Shown: positions 54,301-63,294, numbered from the stretch's first letter. The stretch: DNA of 64,000 nt from an uncultured Alistipes sp. (GCA_949840605.1 CATKXN010000001.1:25235-89234), one strand, 5' to 3'. A program made the numbers and translations. The notes: generated by a model from the letters alone, not told the origin.

Positions 54301-54774
54301 ATCGGACGCCCGACGATCCCCGAAATCTTCTACGGCTTCGGCGCCAACATCCAGTACAAGAAATTCGACTTCTCGTTCTTCTTCCAGGGCACGGGGCGCT
54401 ACGGAATCGAGATGATCGACATGCACCCGTTCCGTGACGACCAGTACTCCGGTTTCAACATGACCCAGTGGGTTGCCGACAACTACTGGCGGGAGGCCGC
54501 TCCGAACCCCGATGCGGAATACCCGCGCCTGGACATCAACTACAACAAGAACAACACCCAGCGGTCGTCGTTCTGGATTCGTAACGGCGCCTACCTGCGC
54601 CTGAAGACCGTCGAACTGGGCTTCACACACAAATCGCTGCGTGTCTACTTCGTCGGCACGAACCTGCTGACTTTCTCCCCGTTCAAAAACTGGGACCCCG
54701 AGCTGGGGCGTGGCAACGGGCTGGTATATCCGTTACAGAAAACGCTGAAAATCGGTGTCCAATATAACTTCTAA
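51346..54774 (+). CDS. SusC/RagA-family TonB-dependent receptor with STN domain
   Basis: 1142 aa. Signal peptide ending …GGLRALGA; STN domain ~45-115 (LDLKNATLQEAFLQIEQQTD); carboxypeptidase-D-like domain ~130-210 (FSGNVISATDNRPIVGASVY); TonB-box region (GEVVVVGFGVQKKES); plug with LIIIDGVEVVAEML and DATATALYGSRGANGVLIVT; full barrel with calcium-like loop DLNGDGVIDDNDQT, ending LKIGVQYNF. Complete. Imports the product of the GH3 operon and signals through FecR. Confidence 0.96.
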   Translation: MTKLYQWMQRRGLFPIRRGSALLVLMFLAGGLRALGAPEAVQRVTLDLKNATLQEAFLQIEQQTDYAFIYADNTRPRLTAHRVTLGLTAQPVPAALDKLLEKSGLTYEIRGRQITVSPLPPAPAKSSAAMTARQTFSGNVISATDNRPIVGASVYVEGSDAGTITGPDGYYSIDVPPGSHEVSFSFLGYETRRVPVGNPILFKLVQLFEAENSIGEVVVVGFGVQKKESLVGAVQAVKPSELKVTSSNLTTAFAGRIAGMVSVQSSGEPGADGANFWIRGISTFGTNKEPLIIIDGVEVVAEMLNHTAPESIESFSVLKDATATALYGSRGANGVLIVTTKEGRNSEKLTVNVRAEAGISMPTRVQKIADGVTYMEAFNEALWTRTALSERGSFKPYYSEEKIEGTRRGLNPYVFPNNNWYEMLFKDMTWSQNFNINARGGGSKITYFLNASIHNEDGIVRRPSESKFNTNINAQKYIFQSNIAAQLTRTTRVSLRMNTQLYYRHLPDVSVSDLFYYTMRANPVSFPATFPSEKAGVNYTVYGNSESWGNGLDINPYAELSRGYKDRHTNYMTNNLQVDQNLDFITKGLSVKGMVTFFNKTYNDVARYFRPFYYTLSDYMVKDDGSYDYSIRELPQNPVGSTYLGTWTSGSGYRELQFQASANYARTFGDHDVNAMLVYHQREKLNNRPSSTETDVLPFREQGLAGRLTYGYKSKYLMEANFGYNGSENFIRGRRFGFFPSVAVGWVVSREGFFKPLTKVVDNLKFRISYGESGNDALAARFPYISTITMDNKLNVYFGDKYAQQSGPGITLLGNEDASWEISRKFNAGMDLNMFDNSLSIIVDAFNENRSGIFMQRVSLPSSMGYTGETSYGNIGKVRNYGVDGSLEYNRAFGKDLIVSVRGTFTYAHNETVFRDEARGTATYMLRKGQPIYSLWGLVADGLFASQEEIDSSPVQTFSGTVLPGDIKYRDLNGDGVIDDNDQTSIGRPTIPEIFYGFGANIQYKKFDFSFFFQGTGRYGIEMIDMHPFRDDQYSGFNMTQWVADNYWREAAPNPDAEYPRLDINYNKNNTQRSSFWIRNGAYLRLKTVELGFTHKSLRVYFVGTNLLTFSPFKNWDPELGRGNGLVYPLQKTLKIGVQYNF

Positions 54775-54787
54775 CCCTCCGAGAACC

Positions 54788-56677
54788 ATGATAAAAAAAC
54801 TTCACCACCGCCTTCTGGTCCTGCTCGCGTCAATCTCCGCGGCCGCATGCACCGACTACCTCGACGTGCTGCCGGAGGGAACCCCCGAGCTGCGCGACAT
54901 CTTCAAGACCGAAACGCAGGCCGAGAAATTCCTCGCCACGCTCTACAACTACATTCCCAACATCACGGGCTACCGCCCGATGCCGGACTACTGCGCCGGC
55001 GGCGACGTGATGACCGGCTGGGTCGGGGCCGTCCGCTATTTCCCCTACAAGAGCCTGCTCTACAACGAGGAAAGTGCCACGACGACCTATTTCGGCATGT
55101 GGAACGTCAAAGGCAACCCCTCGGGAAGCCAGAACTACGACCTCTTCAAGGGCATCCGCTACTGCTATATCCTGCTCGACAACGTCGACATGGTCCCGGG
55201 ACTCGACCCCAAGACCCGCAATCAGTGGATCGGCGAGGCCAAGTTCCTGATCGCCTATTATCATTGGCAGCTGATGTCGTACTACGGCCCGACGGTGATC
55301 GTCGAACGGGAGATCGGCCAAAACGAGACAGACGAAGCCGTGATCTACCCCGAACGCCGTCCCTACGACGAATGCGTGACGTTCGTGACACGCCTGCTGG
55401 ACGAGGCCGCCGCCCTGATGGTGGCCGCACAGCCCGCCGGCAAGCTGGGGCGCGCGACCTCCGTGGCGGCTAAGGCGATCAAGGCCCGCGTACTGCTCTA
55501 CGCCGCCAGCCCGCTGGTGAACGGCAACTCGGAATTTTACGCCGGATTCAAGGATAAGTCGGGCCGGCATCTGATCGCCCAGGAGTACGATCCTGAAAAG
55601 TGGGAAAAGGCGCGCGCGGCGACCCGGGAGGCGATCGCACTGGCCGAGGAGAACGGCTATAAACTCTACGAAACCCCCACCGCGGCGGCGCTTCCCGACG
55701 CCGAGCGGGGCGAGATCAACTACCACGACCTGTTCGTCGAGCCGACGTGGCCCCAGAACCCCGAATACCTGTGGGCCTCGGGCGACCAGACCTACATCCG
55801 GAACGTGCAGTTCCGCGGCGGAGCGCGCATCGAGGACCCCTACAACACGTCGAGCTTCAACCCCTACGTCGTTCCGACGTTCGAACTGGTGGAGACGTAC
55901 TACTCGAAGAACGGGCTTCCGATGGACGCCGATCCCGAAACGAAGGACCTCGACCTCTACAAGATGGACCCCGACAAGGAGACCGCCCTCCTGCACCTCA
56001 ACCGTGAACCGCGCTTCTACGCCTCGGTAGGCTACGACCGAGGCCCCTACGAGATCAACAACCAGTCGTTCACGCTCCATTGCCGCAAGGGCGAACGGCA
56101 GGGCAGTACGGGAAATATCGCCCACGAGTACCAGAGCTGCACGGGATATGTGCTGAAAAAGTGGATACATCGGACGCTTGCCTACGATAAGGGGTCGCAG
56201 CAATACACCTACCGCGAATATCCCTTTCCGCTGATCCGGTTGGCGGAACTCTACCTGAGCTACGCCGAAGCCGACTTCGAATACACCGGATCGCTCGGCA
56301 GTCAGAGCCTCGTCTACCTGAACAAAGTCCGCAAACGCGCCGGACTGCCCGACTTCGAGGTGTCGTGGAACCGCGCCGGAGGCATTCCGCAAGGACAAAA
56401 GCTGCGCGACGTACTGCATCAGGAACGGCTGATCGAGCTGGCGATGGAAGCGCGGTGGTTTCACGACATCCGCCGTTGGAAGACCGCCGGCAAGATGCTG
56501 GGGCACACTCCCAAATCGTGGAACCTCGAAGCCTCCGACGGCCCGGGATTCTACCAGGTGGTCAACATGAAGGAGAGCGGCACGCGGACCTTCATCACCC
56601 CCAAGTCCTACTGGATGGCCATTCCGCTCTCGCAGATCAACATCAACCAAAATCTGGTTCAGAATCCGGGTTATTAA
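54788..56677 (+). CDS. SusD/RagB-family outer-membrane lipoprotein
   Basis: 629 aa from ATG 54788, 13 nt after SusC; the frame is open 11 codons upstream but inside SusC and without a signal peptide. Lipobox SAAAC with Cys at 21, then TDYLDVLPEGTPELRDIFKT. TPR helices (GEAKFLIAYYHWQLMSYYGP) and C-terminal RagB region (LIRLAELYLSYAEADFEYTG, LRDVLHQERLIELAMEARWF, HDIRRWKTAGKML). Partner lid of the upstream SusC. Confidence 0.95.
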   Translation: MIKKLHHRLLVLLASISAAACTDYLDVLPEGTPELRDIFKTETQAEKFLATLYNYIPNITGYRPMPDYCAGGDVMTGWVGAVRYFPYKSLLYNEESATTTYFGMWNVKGNPSGSQNYDLFKGIRYCYILLDNVDMVPGLDPKTRNQWIGEAKFLIAYYHWQLMSYYGPTVIVEREIGQNETDEAVIYPERRPYDECVTFVTRLLDEAAALMVAAQPAGKLGRATSVAAKAIKARVLLYAASPLVNGNSEFYAGFKDKSGRHLIAQEYDPEKWEKARAATREAIALAEENGYKLYETPTAAALPDAERGEINYHDLFVEPTWPQNPEYLWASGDQTYIRNVQFRGGARIEDPYNTSSFNPYVVPTFELVETYYSKNGLPMDADPETKDLDLYKMDPDKETALLHLNREPRFYASVGYDRGPYEINNQSFTLHCRKGERQGSTGNIAHEYQSCTGYVLKKWIHRTLAYDKGSQQYTYREYPFPLIRLAELYLSYAEADFEYTGSLGSQSLVYLNKVRKRAGLPDFEVSWNRAGGIPQGQKLRDVLHQERLIELAMEARWFHDIRRWKTAGKMLGHTPKSWNLEASDGPGFYQVVNMKESGTRTFITPKSYWMAIPLSQININQNLVQNPGY

Positions 56678-56684
56678 TCTACTA

Positions 56685-57215
56685 ATGAACAGACCGATGA
56701 AAAAACATCCGACTTTTTCATTCACGAAAATCTGCTTTTCCGTCGTATTTTGCTGCTTCTGTCTGCTTTCTCTGCCCGCATGCGACGACGGCAGGGATGT
56801 GAACCTCACGATCCCGACCGAGGTCTATCTGGTGCAGGCGGGCCTGCAAACGGTCGGATTCCCGGAGTCCGGAGATCCGCAGGCCATGCTCACCGTCTAC
56901 AAAGGCGGTTATAACGACGACGGCGTGACCGTCCGGCTGGGCATCAGCGAATACGCCCTCGATCGTTACAACGAGGAGAACGCAGTCGGTTACCGGATGC
57001 TGCCCGAAACCTACTGCACGTTCGACACCCGGAGCGTAGAACTCGGCCCCGGACGCTGGAAAGCGGACGTCACCGTCACATTCAGGGCTTCGGAACTGCT
57101 CGCGGAACTCCCCTCGGGCAGCGAATGGGTCCTGCCCGTCGCCGTAACCGGCATCTCATCAGGCGAAGTGAACGCCGATAAAAGCTCCGTATTACTGCTG
57201 TTGCAAATTCCCTGA
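56685..57215 (+). CDS. DUF1735-domain lipoprotein (surface glycan-binding type)
   Basis: 176 aa from ATG 56685; Met at 56697 (MKKHPTF) is equally possible. Lipobox SLPAC, Cys at 33. The single domain has VYLVQAGLQTVGFPESG, TVYKGGYNDDGVTVRLGISE, YALDRYNEENAVGYRMLPET, which is DUF1735 (BT_3987-type N-terminal domain), found in surface glycan-binding proteins and on GH18-like enzymes. Here the domain stands alone. 7 nt after SusD. Confidence 0.85.
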   Translation: MNRPMKKHPTFSFTKICFSVVFCCFCLLSLPACDDGRDVNLTIPTEVYLVQAGLQTVGFPESGDPQAMLTVYKGGYNDDGVTVRLGISEYALDRYNEENAVGYRMLPETYCTFDTRSVELGPGRWKADVTVTFRASELLAELPSGSEWVLPVAVTGISSGEVNADKSSVLLLLQIP

Positions 57216-57232
57216 AAATCAATAATAAACCA

Positions 57233-59695
57233 ATGAAACGACTGTTGCTGCTCACGCTTCTGCTGACGCCCGCACTCCTTCCGGCACAGACGATCACTCC
57301 GGAGGCGAAATCCCGCGCCGCAGAGCTGGTGAAACATATGACCCTCGAAGAGAAAATCGACTATATCGGAGGTTACAACGATTTCTACATCCGCGCCGTA
57401 CCCCGGCTGGGCATCCCCGAAATCCGTATGGCCGACGGACCGCAGGGAGTCCGCAACGACACACGCAGCACGATGTATGCGAGCGGCATTGCAGCCGCCG
57501 CGACATGGAGCCCCGAAACCGTCTACAACATGGGTGTCGGGCTCGGACGCGACGCCCGGGCGCGCGGGGTCCACATCCTGCTCGGCCCCGGCGTGAACAT
57601 CTGCCGCTCGCCCCTCTGCGGCCGGAATTTCGAATATTTCGGCGAAGACCCCTGCCTCACGGGAGAAATCGCCGTGCAATACATCCGGGGCGTGCAGTCG
57701 CAAGGCGTGATGGCCACGGTCAAACACTTCGCGGGCAACAACCAGGAGTGGAACCGCCACCATGCCAGTTCGGATATCGATGAACGGACGTTGCAGGAGA
57801 TTTATTTCCCGGCCTTCCGGCGCGCCGTGCAGGATGCCGGGGTCGGCAGCGTGATGTCGAGCTACAACCCCCTCAACGGCGTGCATACATCGGAGAATTA
57901 CGACCTTGCGGTGCGCACGTTGCGCGAGACATGGGGTTTTGAGGGTATTTTCATGTCCGACTGGAACGCCACCTATTCGGGGGTGGGCGCCGCAAACGGG
58001 GGCCTCGATCTCGAAATGCCCTCCGGAAAGTTCATGAACCGCGAAAACCTGCTGAAAGCCATCGAAACGGGACTGGTACGCGAAGAAACCATCGACCTCA
58101 AAGTACAGCACATCCTTCAATCGCTCATCGCCTTCGGATTCCTCGACCGCGACCAGCGGGACGCCTCCATCCCCGAGCAAGATGCCGTTTCGCGCGAGGC
58201 GGCGCTTCAATTGGCCCGGGAAGGCATCGTCCTGCTGAAAAACGACAACGGCCTACTGCCCCTGCGCGGAGGCCGGATCGCCGTCGCGGGCCCCAACGCC
58301 GCACGGGTCGTGACGGGCGGCGGAAGCGGATTCGTGCACCCTTGCTCGACCGTTTCGGTACTCGACGGAATGCTGTCGCTGGGCCGCCGCTGGAAGATCG
58401 TCGATCTGAGCGACAAACTCCGCAGCGACCTCAGCGAAGGCGGGTTCTACACCGATGCCGACTGCCGCGAGCCCGGTCTGCGGGCCGCCTATTTCCCCAA
58501 CCGGAAATTCCGGGGAACGCCCGTAGTCGAACGCACAGAGACCGCTGTGGAGTACGACTGGGGCAAAGGCAGCCCGGCGGAGGGAATTCCCGAAGACAAC
58601 TTTTCGATCCGCTGGACGGGCGTACTGAAACCCGCAGCGAACACGACGCTGCGCTTCACGATCGGGGGCGACGACGGCTACCGCATCTTCATCGGCGGCG
58701 AATGTGTGGCCGGGGACTGGGGCAACCACCGGCTCACCACCCGGTCGGCCGAGCTGAACCTCGAAGCCGGACGCACCTACCCCGTCGTGATTGAGTATTT
58801 CGACACGGCAAGCAGCGCCTCGGTTCATTTCAAATATGAATTCACCGACCTCGAGGCCCGCGACGAAGCGCTCCGCACAGCCGACGCCGTGGTTCTCTGC
58901 GTAGGCTTCAGCTCCGAGACCGAGAAAGAGAACTCCGACCGCACCTTCTCGCTGCCCGAGGGTCAAGATGAACTGATCGGACACGCCGCATCGCTCAATG
59001 ACCGCGTGATCCTTGTCGTGAACAGCGGCGGCGGAATTGACATGTCGAAATGGCACGACAAAGTGGCGGCGATCCTGATGGCCTGGTACCCGGGGCAGGA
59101 GGGAGGCCGGGCCGTCGCCGAGATACTCTCGGGACGGATCTCGCCCGGCGGCCGCCTGCCCATCACCATCGAGAAACGCTGGGAGGACAACCCCGTGCAC
59201 GACAATTACTACAACAACGTCTTCAACGACTACCGGAAGGAGACCTACCTGCGGATTGCCTACAACGAAGGCATCTTCGTCGGCTACCGGGGCTACGACC
59301 GGTCCCGGACCGAGCCGCTCTATAATTTCGGTTATGGGCTGAGCTATACAACCTTAGACTATTCGGACCTCACGGTCACGCGCGAGGGCGATGCCTGTGT
59401 CGTAGCATTCGACCTGACGAATTCAGGCGAATCCGACGCTACGGAAGTCGCCCAGCTCTATGTCACTGACCTGGAATGCTCAGTTCCCCGTCCAGTCAAA
59501 GAGCTGAAGGGATTCCGTAAAGTGTTCCTCCGCAAAGGCGAGACGAAGCGCGTGACGCTCCGTCTGAACGACGACGCCTTCGCCTTCTACGACTCGCAGC
59601 AACGGAAATTCACCGTCGAACCGGGCGAGTTTATTATTTCGGTCGGCTCTTCCTCGGCTGACCTGCACCTTCGGACACAGATCATGTATGAATAA
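57233..59695 (+). CDS. Glycoside hydrolase family 3 with PA14 insert (beta-glucosidase-type)
   Basis: 820 aa with signal peptide (…LLTPALLPAQ). N-terminal (beta/alpha)8 domain to ~330 with substrate-binding VKHFAGNNQEWNRHH and nucleophile Asp243 in FMSDW. C-terminal alpha/beta sandwich (EGIVLLKNDNGLLPL; GQDELIGHAASLNDRVILVV) is interrupted at ~410-545 by a PA14 domain (GLRAAYFPNRKFRGTPVVER; TIGGDDGYRIFIGGECV), as in several beta-glucosidases. FN3-like C-terminus (VAQLYVTDLECSVPRPVKEL). Periplasmic exo-acting enzyme releasing a terminal beta-linked sugar, the only glycosidase of the operon. Confidence 0.95.
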   Translation: MKRLLLLTLLLTPALLPAQTITPEAKSRAAELVKHMTLEEKIDYIGGYNDFYIRAVPRLGIPEIRMADGPQGVRNDTRSTMYASGIAAAATWSPETVYNMGVGLGRDARARGVHILLGPGVNICRSPLCGRNFEYFGEDPCLTGEIAVQYIRGVQSQGVMATVKHFAGNNQEWNRHHASSDIDERTLQEIYFPAFRRAVQDAGVGSVMSSYNPLNGVHTSENYDLAVRTLRETWGFEGIFMSDWNATYSGVGAANGGLDLEMPSGKFMNRENLLKAIETGLVREETIDLKVQHILQSLIAFGFLDRDQRDASIPEQDAVSREAALQLAREGIVLLKNDNGLLPLRGGRIAVAGPNAARVVTGGGSGFVHPCSTVSVLDGMLSLGRRWKIVDLSDKLRSDLSEGGFYTDADCREPGLRAAYFPNRKFRGTPVVERTETAVEYDWGKGSPAEGIPEDNFSIRWTGVLKPAANTTLRFTIGGDDGYRIFIGGECVAGDWGNHRLTTRSAELNLEAGRTYPVVIEYFDTASSASVHFKYEFTDLEARDEALRTADAVVLCVGFSSETEKENSDRTFSLPEGQDELIGHAASLNDRVILVVNSGGGIDMSKWHDKVAAILMAWYPGQEGGRAVAEILSGRISPGGRLPITIEKRWEDNPVHDNYYNNVFNDYRKETYLRIAYNEGIFVGYRGYDRSRTEPLYNFGYGLSYTTLDYSDLTVTREGDACVVAFDLTNSGESDATEVAQLYVTDLECSVPRPVKELKGFRKVFLRKGETKRVTLRLNDDAFAFYDSQQRKFTVEPGEFIISVGSSSADLHLRTQIMYE

Positions 59696-59795
59696 TTCAA
59701 TTTTGACTTATTCCTCGCACGGGATTTTTCAGAAAGCCCCGATACGAAAGCCGGATGCCCTCCTCCGGTTCAGTTATATAGATTCAGCCGATTAG

Positions 59796-60064
59796 AAAAA
59801 ACGTTGTGAGCGATGCTCGGAGAAGTTCAATTTGGTCTCGACGCATACGGCCAGAAGATCGTATGCTACCAATCTTTTGAAAGCAAAAGATGTTCCTCTG
59901 GCCGCCATTTCAAAGGCGTAGGGCATAAACGGATCACGACTACCATGAAGTATTTGCGGGTCGGGATTGAAGAGAATGCAGATCTGCTTGCGGAAAGCAG
60001 TTACTATACGCTGGGGACGACTGGGGATGGGGGTAAAGAACTGAGAAAATTCCGTTTATCCTGA
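59796..60064 (+). pseudogene. Tyrosine recombinase, C-terminal remnant with one-base frameshift
   Basis: In the frame of 59841 the sequence reads EKFNLVSTHTARRSYATNLL, KAKDVPLAAISKA and then a TAG stop; one frame over, from ~59930, it continues GHKRITTTMKYLRVGIEENA. Adding a single base at the stop joins both into the classical end of an integrase with HTARRS (His-x2-Arg), GH and the Tyr nucleophile (MKY). Everything before the second catalytic box is missing. It lies ~50 bp from the 3' end of tRNA-Leu(CAG), so it is the leftover of an element integrated there. Confidence 0.85.
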
Positions 60065-60083
60065 ATTTTATCCTGCAAAAGAG

Positions 60084-60110
60084 AAAAGGCGCTGAAGATC
60101 AGCGCCTTTT
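60084..60110 (-). terminator. Terminator of tRNA-Leu(CAG), possibly bidirectional
   Basis: AAAAGGCGCTGA (60084-60095) and TCAGCGCCTTTT (60099-60110) form a 12-bp stem flanked by T on either strand, just past the tRNA. Confidence 0.85.
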
Positions 60111-60112
60111 CG

Positions 60113-60194
60113 TGCCCAGGACAGGAATCGAACCTGCACGCCTTGCGGCACACGCACCTGAAACGTGCGCGTCTACCTATTCCGCCACCTGGGC
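60113..60194 (-). tRNA. tRNA-Leu, anticodon CAG
   Basis: Minus-strand cloverleaf of 82 nt: acceptor GCCCAGG/CCTGGGC, T-arm GCAGGTTCGATTCCTGT, anticodon stem CACGT/GCGTG with loop TTCAGGT (CAG), and long class II variable arm (TGCCGCAAGGCGT). Confidence 0.95.
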
Positions 60195-60214
60195 ATTTCT
60201 GGAATTGCGGTGTG

Positions 60215-60222
60215 CAAAAGTA
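60215..60222 (-). promoter_or_regulatory. Promoter -7 box for tRNA-Leu(CAG)
   Basis: TACTTTTG on the minus strand with GTTG 19 nt upstream, 20 nt before the tRNA. Confidence 0.75.
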
Positions 60223-60263
60223 ATACTTTTTTCTGAAACACCAACTCTTTTTTTGAAAAAAAT

Positions 60264-60878
60264 CTACTTGCTGAAGAATTTATACTGAAACAGAAGCAGA
60301 TAGACTACTGCCACGGAGATGTAGGCATCGGCCAGATTGAAGATGGCGCCGAAAAAGTAGTTGTTGCTGTCGACCAGAAAGCGCAGCAGGCGCGGCACTC
60401 CGTTCCACTGGAACAGCGGGAAATAGAACATGTCGACGACTTTGCCCATCATGAATCCGGCGTAATGGCCCCCGAAGTGCGCTACGGTGTAGGGCGTCGA
60501 TTCGGAGAAGATCAGTCCGTAAAAGGCGCTGTCGAGGATGTTGCCCAAGGCTCCGGCGAAGATCAGCGCAAGTCCCGCGATCACTCCCTTGGGCGTATCC
60601 TTGCGCTTGCGGGCGAGGTGGTACATCAGCCAGCCGATGAATCCGACCATCACGATCCGGAAGACGCCCAGCAGCAGTTTGCCCCAGTCGAAGCCGCCGC
60701 GCGAGGCGATGTGCATGCCGAATGCCGCGCCGTTGTTCTCGATGAACCGCAGTTGGAACCAGTCGGGGACGACCAGGATCGATTCGTCGAGGTGCATGTG
60801 GGTTTTGACCCAAATCTTGAGAACCTGGTCTGCGACGAGCAGCACCAGGATGAGCAGCGATATTTTCTTGAAATTCAT
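60264..60878 (-). CDS. lspA: Lipoprotein signal peptidase (signal peptidase II)
   Basis: 204 aa, four membrane helices. LSPA motifs: FIENNGAAFGMHI, GNILDSAFYG with the first catalytic Asp, and IFNLADAYISVAV with the second. Somewhat longer than E. coli LspA (164 aa) because of the loop after the first Asp (STPYTVAHFGGHYAGFMM), as is usual in Bacteroidetes. Inner-membrane aspartic protease that cuts before the lipid-modified Cys of prolipoproteins, of which this window encodes many. A TACTTTTG box at 60981-60988 (minus strand) may be its promoter. Confidence 0.96.
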   Translation of the reverse strand: MNFKKISLLILVLLVADQVLKIWVKTHMHLDESILVVPDWFQLRFIENNGAAFGMHIASRGGFDWGKLLLGVFRIVMVGFIGWLMYHLARKRKDTPKGVIAGLALIFAGALGNILDSAFYGLIFSESTPYTVAHFGGHYAGFMMGKVVDMFYFPLFQWNGVPRLLRFLVDSNNYFFGAIFNLADAYISVAVVYLLLFQYKFFSK

Positions 60879-61061
60879 AACTACGCGGTGTTCCTCCTGA
60901 AAATCGTTTTGCCGGACCCGTGACCGGCCGCGGCCCGGGTTTTGCCGGAAACCGTCTTCGGAGCCGGGGTTTGTTTAGGGCAAAAGTAGTAAAAAATCTC
61001 ATTTTTAACGCCCCCGGATCGATTTTATCATTCCCGCGATGCGCTTTTGGCAGAAAAATTA

Positions 61062-61069
61062 TACCTTTG
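61062..61069 (+). promoter_or_regulatory. Candidate promoter -7 box for the S8 protease gene
   Basis: TACCTTTG 23 nt before the ATG; -33 not consensus. Confidence 0.55.
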
Positions 61070-61092
61070 AAAAATCTAAAAGTTGGTGATTT

Positions 61093-63168
61093 ATGAAGAG
61101 ATTGCTGCTTATCGGGTGTTTGTTTGCGGCGTTTGCTTGTACGAAAGAACCGGCGGTCGTTACCGACGGCTCAGGCCCGACCCCTCCCCGGATCGTCGGG
61201 GCCCCTGCTTCCGGACTGGCCCTGAAAGGGGCGATCTCCGTAAAGTTCACGCCCGAAATGGCGCAGATTGTCGCGGCGGCACAGGCGCAGCTGCCCGCTA
61301 CGCGCGGCGGGGCTGTGACGCGTTCGGGCGTCGGTACGATCGACGACCTGCTGAATGAGATCGGGGCCGGGCATTTCGAACGTATCGTCGCCTACAATCC
61401 CGATTGGGAGGAGATTTACGACGAAACCGGCATCAACCGTTGGTACGGTGTCTCGTTCGACGAAGACGCCGACCTTGGCCAGATCGGCAGCCGCTTTGCC
61501 GCACTGCCCGGCGTCGCTGTCGTGGAATATGAGATCGATCCGGAGTACATCCGGCCGATGAGCGTCGGTCCGGCCATTCCGGTTACCGGCGACAATCTTT
61601 ATATAACGGGCGAAACGCGTGCCGCGGCGGCGATGAACGATCCTTTGCTGGCCTATCAGTGGCATTACGACAATCCGGGACCCAATCGGACTTTCAATCA
61701 GCCGAAGGCGGGTGCCGACATCAATCTGCTCGATGCCTGGCAGCTCTGCACCGGCAGCGACCAGATTATCGTGGCGGTGATCGACCACGCCGTGCAGTCC
61801 GACCACCCCGATTTGAAGGCCAACATCTGGAGCAATCCGAAAAATTCGCAGGAACACGGTTTCAATTTCTGGGACAACTCCTCGGTGCTCGATTGGAAAA
61901 CTCCTGAAAAGGATCAGAACGGCAAGGAGAGCTATGCCGATCACGGGACGCATGTGGCCGGTGTGATCGCCGCCGTGAACAACAACGGACGGGGCGTCTG
62001 CGGCATTGCCGGCGGCCGCAGCAACCAGGGCGGCGTGAAGATCATGTCGTGTCAGATCATGGGGAACAGCGAGGGCGCCAAGACCAGCAACAAGACCATC
62101 AAGGCATTCGAATATGCCTGGACCAACGGCGCGGTCATCGCCCAGAACAGCTGGGGATATCTGCTGGAAGACGGCGACGGAAACCCGATAACCCCGGAGG
62201 AATTCAAAGCGGATTGGGACAAGAATTACGGGCTGATGCGCGATGCGATCGATACGTTTGTCCGGGGGGCGGCGGCCAGGAATCCGGATTCTCCGCTGCA
62301 GGGCGGGCTGGTGATCTTTGCTGCCGGCAACGACGGCGACAGGTACGGAGACGCTGCGGTCTATCCGGCGGCTTATGGTCCGGTCATTGCCGTCGGGGCG
62401 ATGGACTGGGGTTTCCGGCCGGCTTACTATACGGATTACGGTTCGTGGGTCGACGTCACGGCTCCGGGCGGGGATGCCTATGCGGCTCAAGGTCTTAATG
62501 ACAATAAGTATTATACGAACGGGATGGTGATGAGCACCATTCTCTGCGACGATACGATGGATTTCAAGGACGGGCGCAAAGACGATGACTGGTATGGATA
62601 CGGCTTTATGCAGGGCACGTCGATGGCCTGCCCGCATGTCTCGGGCGTGGCGGCGCTGGGACTTGCCTATGCGGCCCAGAACGGTAAGAAATACACGCCT
62701 TCCGAGTTCAAGGCGCTGCTGCTGAGTTCCGTTTACGGTATCGACGACTATTTTGTCGGATCAAAAAAATATTATGCGAATAATACTCCGATGACGATCC
62801 CATCTATGGAGGTCTATAAGAATAAGATGGGCGGCGGGTGTATCGACGCCCTGAAGCTGCTGCTTGCGATCAAAGGCACGCCGGCCATTTATGTGAAGAC
62901 GGCTGAGGCTGTGACGGTCGATTTCTCCCGCTATTTCGGCGGCGACAAGAGCGTCGTGACCCTGGAATCGGCGAAGTTCGCATCGCCCGCCAACCTGGGT
63001 ATCGGCTCCCCGGCGGCTGTTCTCAACGGTTCTAAGATCACTTTCGACTGTTCCAGAACGGGAACTTCGCTGCTTACGATCACCGCCAAAGCCGGCGATA
63101 CGACTTTCGAACGGGAGTTCGCCGTCGTTTCGCGGCCCAACCTGGCTGCGAACGGCGGTTGGCTTTAG
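61093..63168 (+). CDS. S8-family (subtilisin-like) serine protease lipoprotein
   Basis: 691 aa, lipobox FAAFAC, Cys at 16. An N-terminal pro-region (~45-175) resembling inhibitor I9/fervidolysin-type propeptides (LGQIGSRFAALPGVAVVEYE). Catalytic domain ~190-560: Asp231 in VAVIDHAVQSDHPDL, His284 in YADHGTHVAGV, oxyanion Asn413 in FAAGND, Ser510 in GTSMACPHVSG. The usual DTG/DSG after Asp is DHA. A C-terminal beta domain of ~80 residues follows. Surface or periplasmic endopeptidase. A TACCTTTG box lies at 61062-61069. Confidence 0.93.
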   Translation: MKRLLLIGCLFAAFACTKEPAVVTDGSGPTPPRIVGAPASGLALKGAISVKFTPEMAQIVAAAQAQLPATRGGAVTRSGVGTIDDLLNEIGAGHFERIVAYNPDWEEIYDETGINRWYGVSFDEDADLGQIGSRFAALPGVAVVEYEIDPEYIRPMSVGPAIPVTGDNLYITGETRAAAAMNDPLLAYQWHYDNPGPNRTFNQPKAGADINLLDAWQLCTGSDQIIVAVIDHAVQSDHPDLKANIWSNPKNSQEHGFNFWDNSSVLDWKTPEKDQNGKESYADHGTHVAGVIAAVNNNGRGVCGIAGGRSNQGGVKIMSCQIMGNSEGAKTSNKTIKAFEYAWTNGAVIAQNSWGYLLEDGDGNPITPEEFKADWDKNYGLMRDAIDTFVRGAAARNPDSPLQGGLVIFAAGNDGDRYGDAAVYPAAYGPVIAVGAMDWGFRPAYYTDYGSWVDVTAPGGDAYAAQGLNDNKYYTNGMVMSTILCDDTMDFKDGRKDDDWYGYGFMQGTSMACPHVSGVAALGLAYAAQNGKKYTPSEFKALLLSSVYGIDDYFVGSKKYYANNTPMTIPSMEVYKNKMGGGCIDALKLLLAIKGTPAIYVKTAEAVTVDFSRYFGGDKSVVTLESAKFASPANLGIGSPAAVLNGSKITFDCSRTGTSLLTITAKAGDTTFEREFAVVSRPNLAANGGWL

Positions 63169-63193
63169 GGGACGAGATGTCCGGCATACTTGC

Positions 63194-63221
63194 GGCGGGT
63201 CCTTCGGGACCTGCCTTTTTT
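63194..63221 (+). terminator. Terminator of the S8 protease gene
   Basis: GGCGGGTCC, loop TTCG, GGACCTGCC, then six T: a stable UUCG-capped hairpin. Confidence 0.88.
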
Positions 63222-63294
63222 GTCTATTAATATATAGGTATCGAGGGTATTTTCAGATAAAATGAATGATTTTTCAAAAAAATATGCGGATTTA

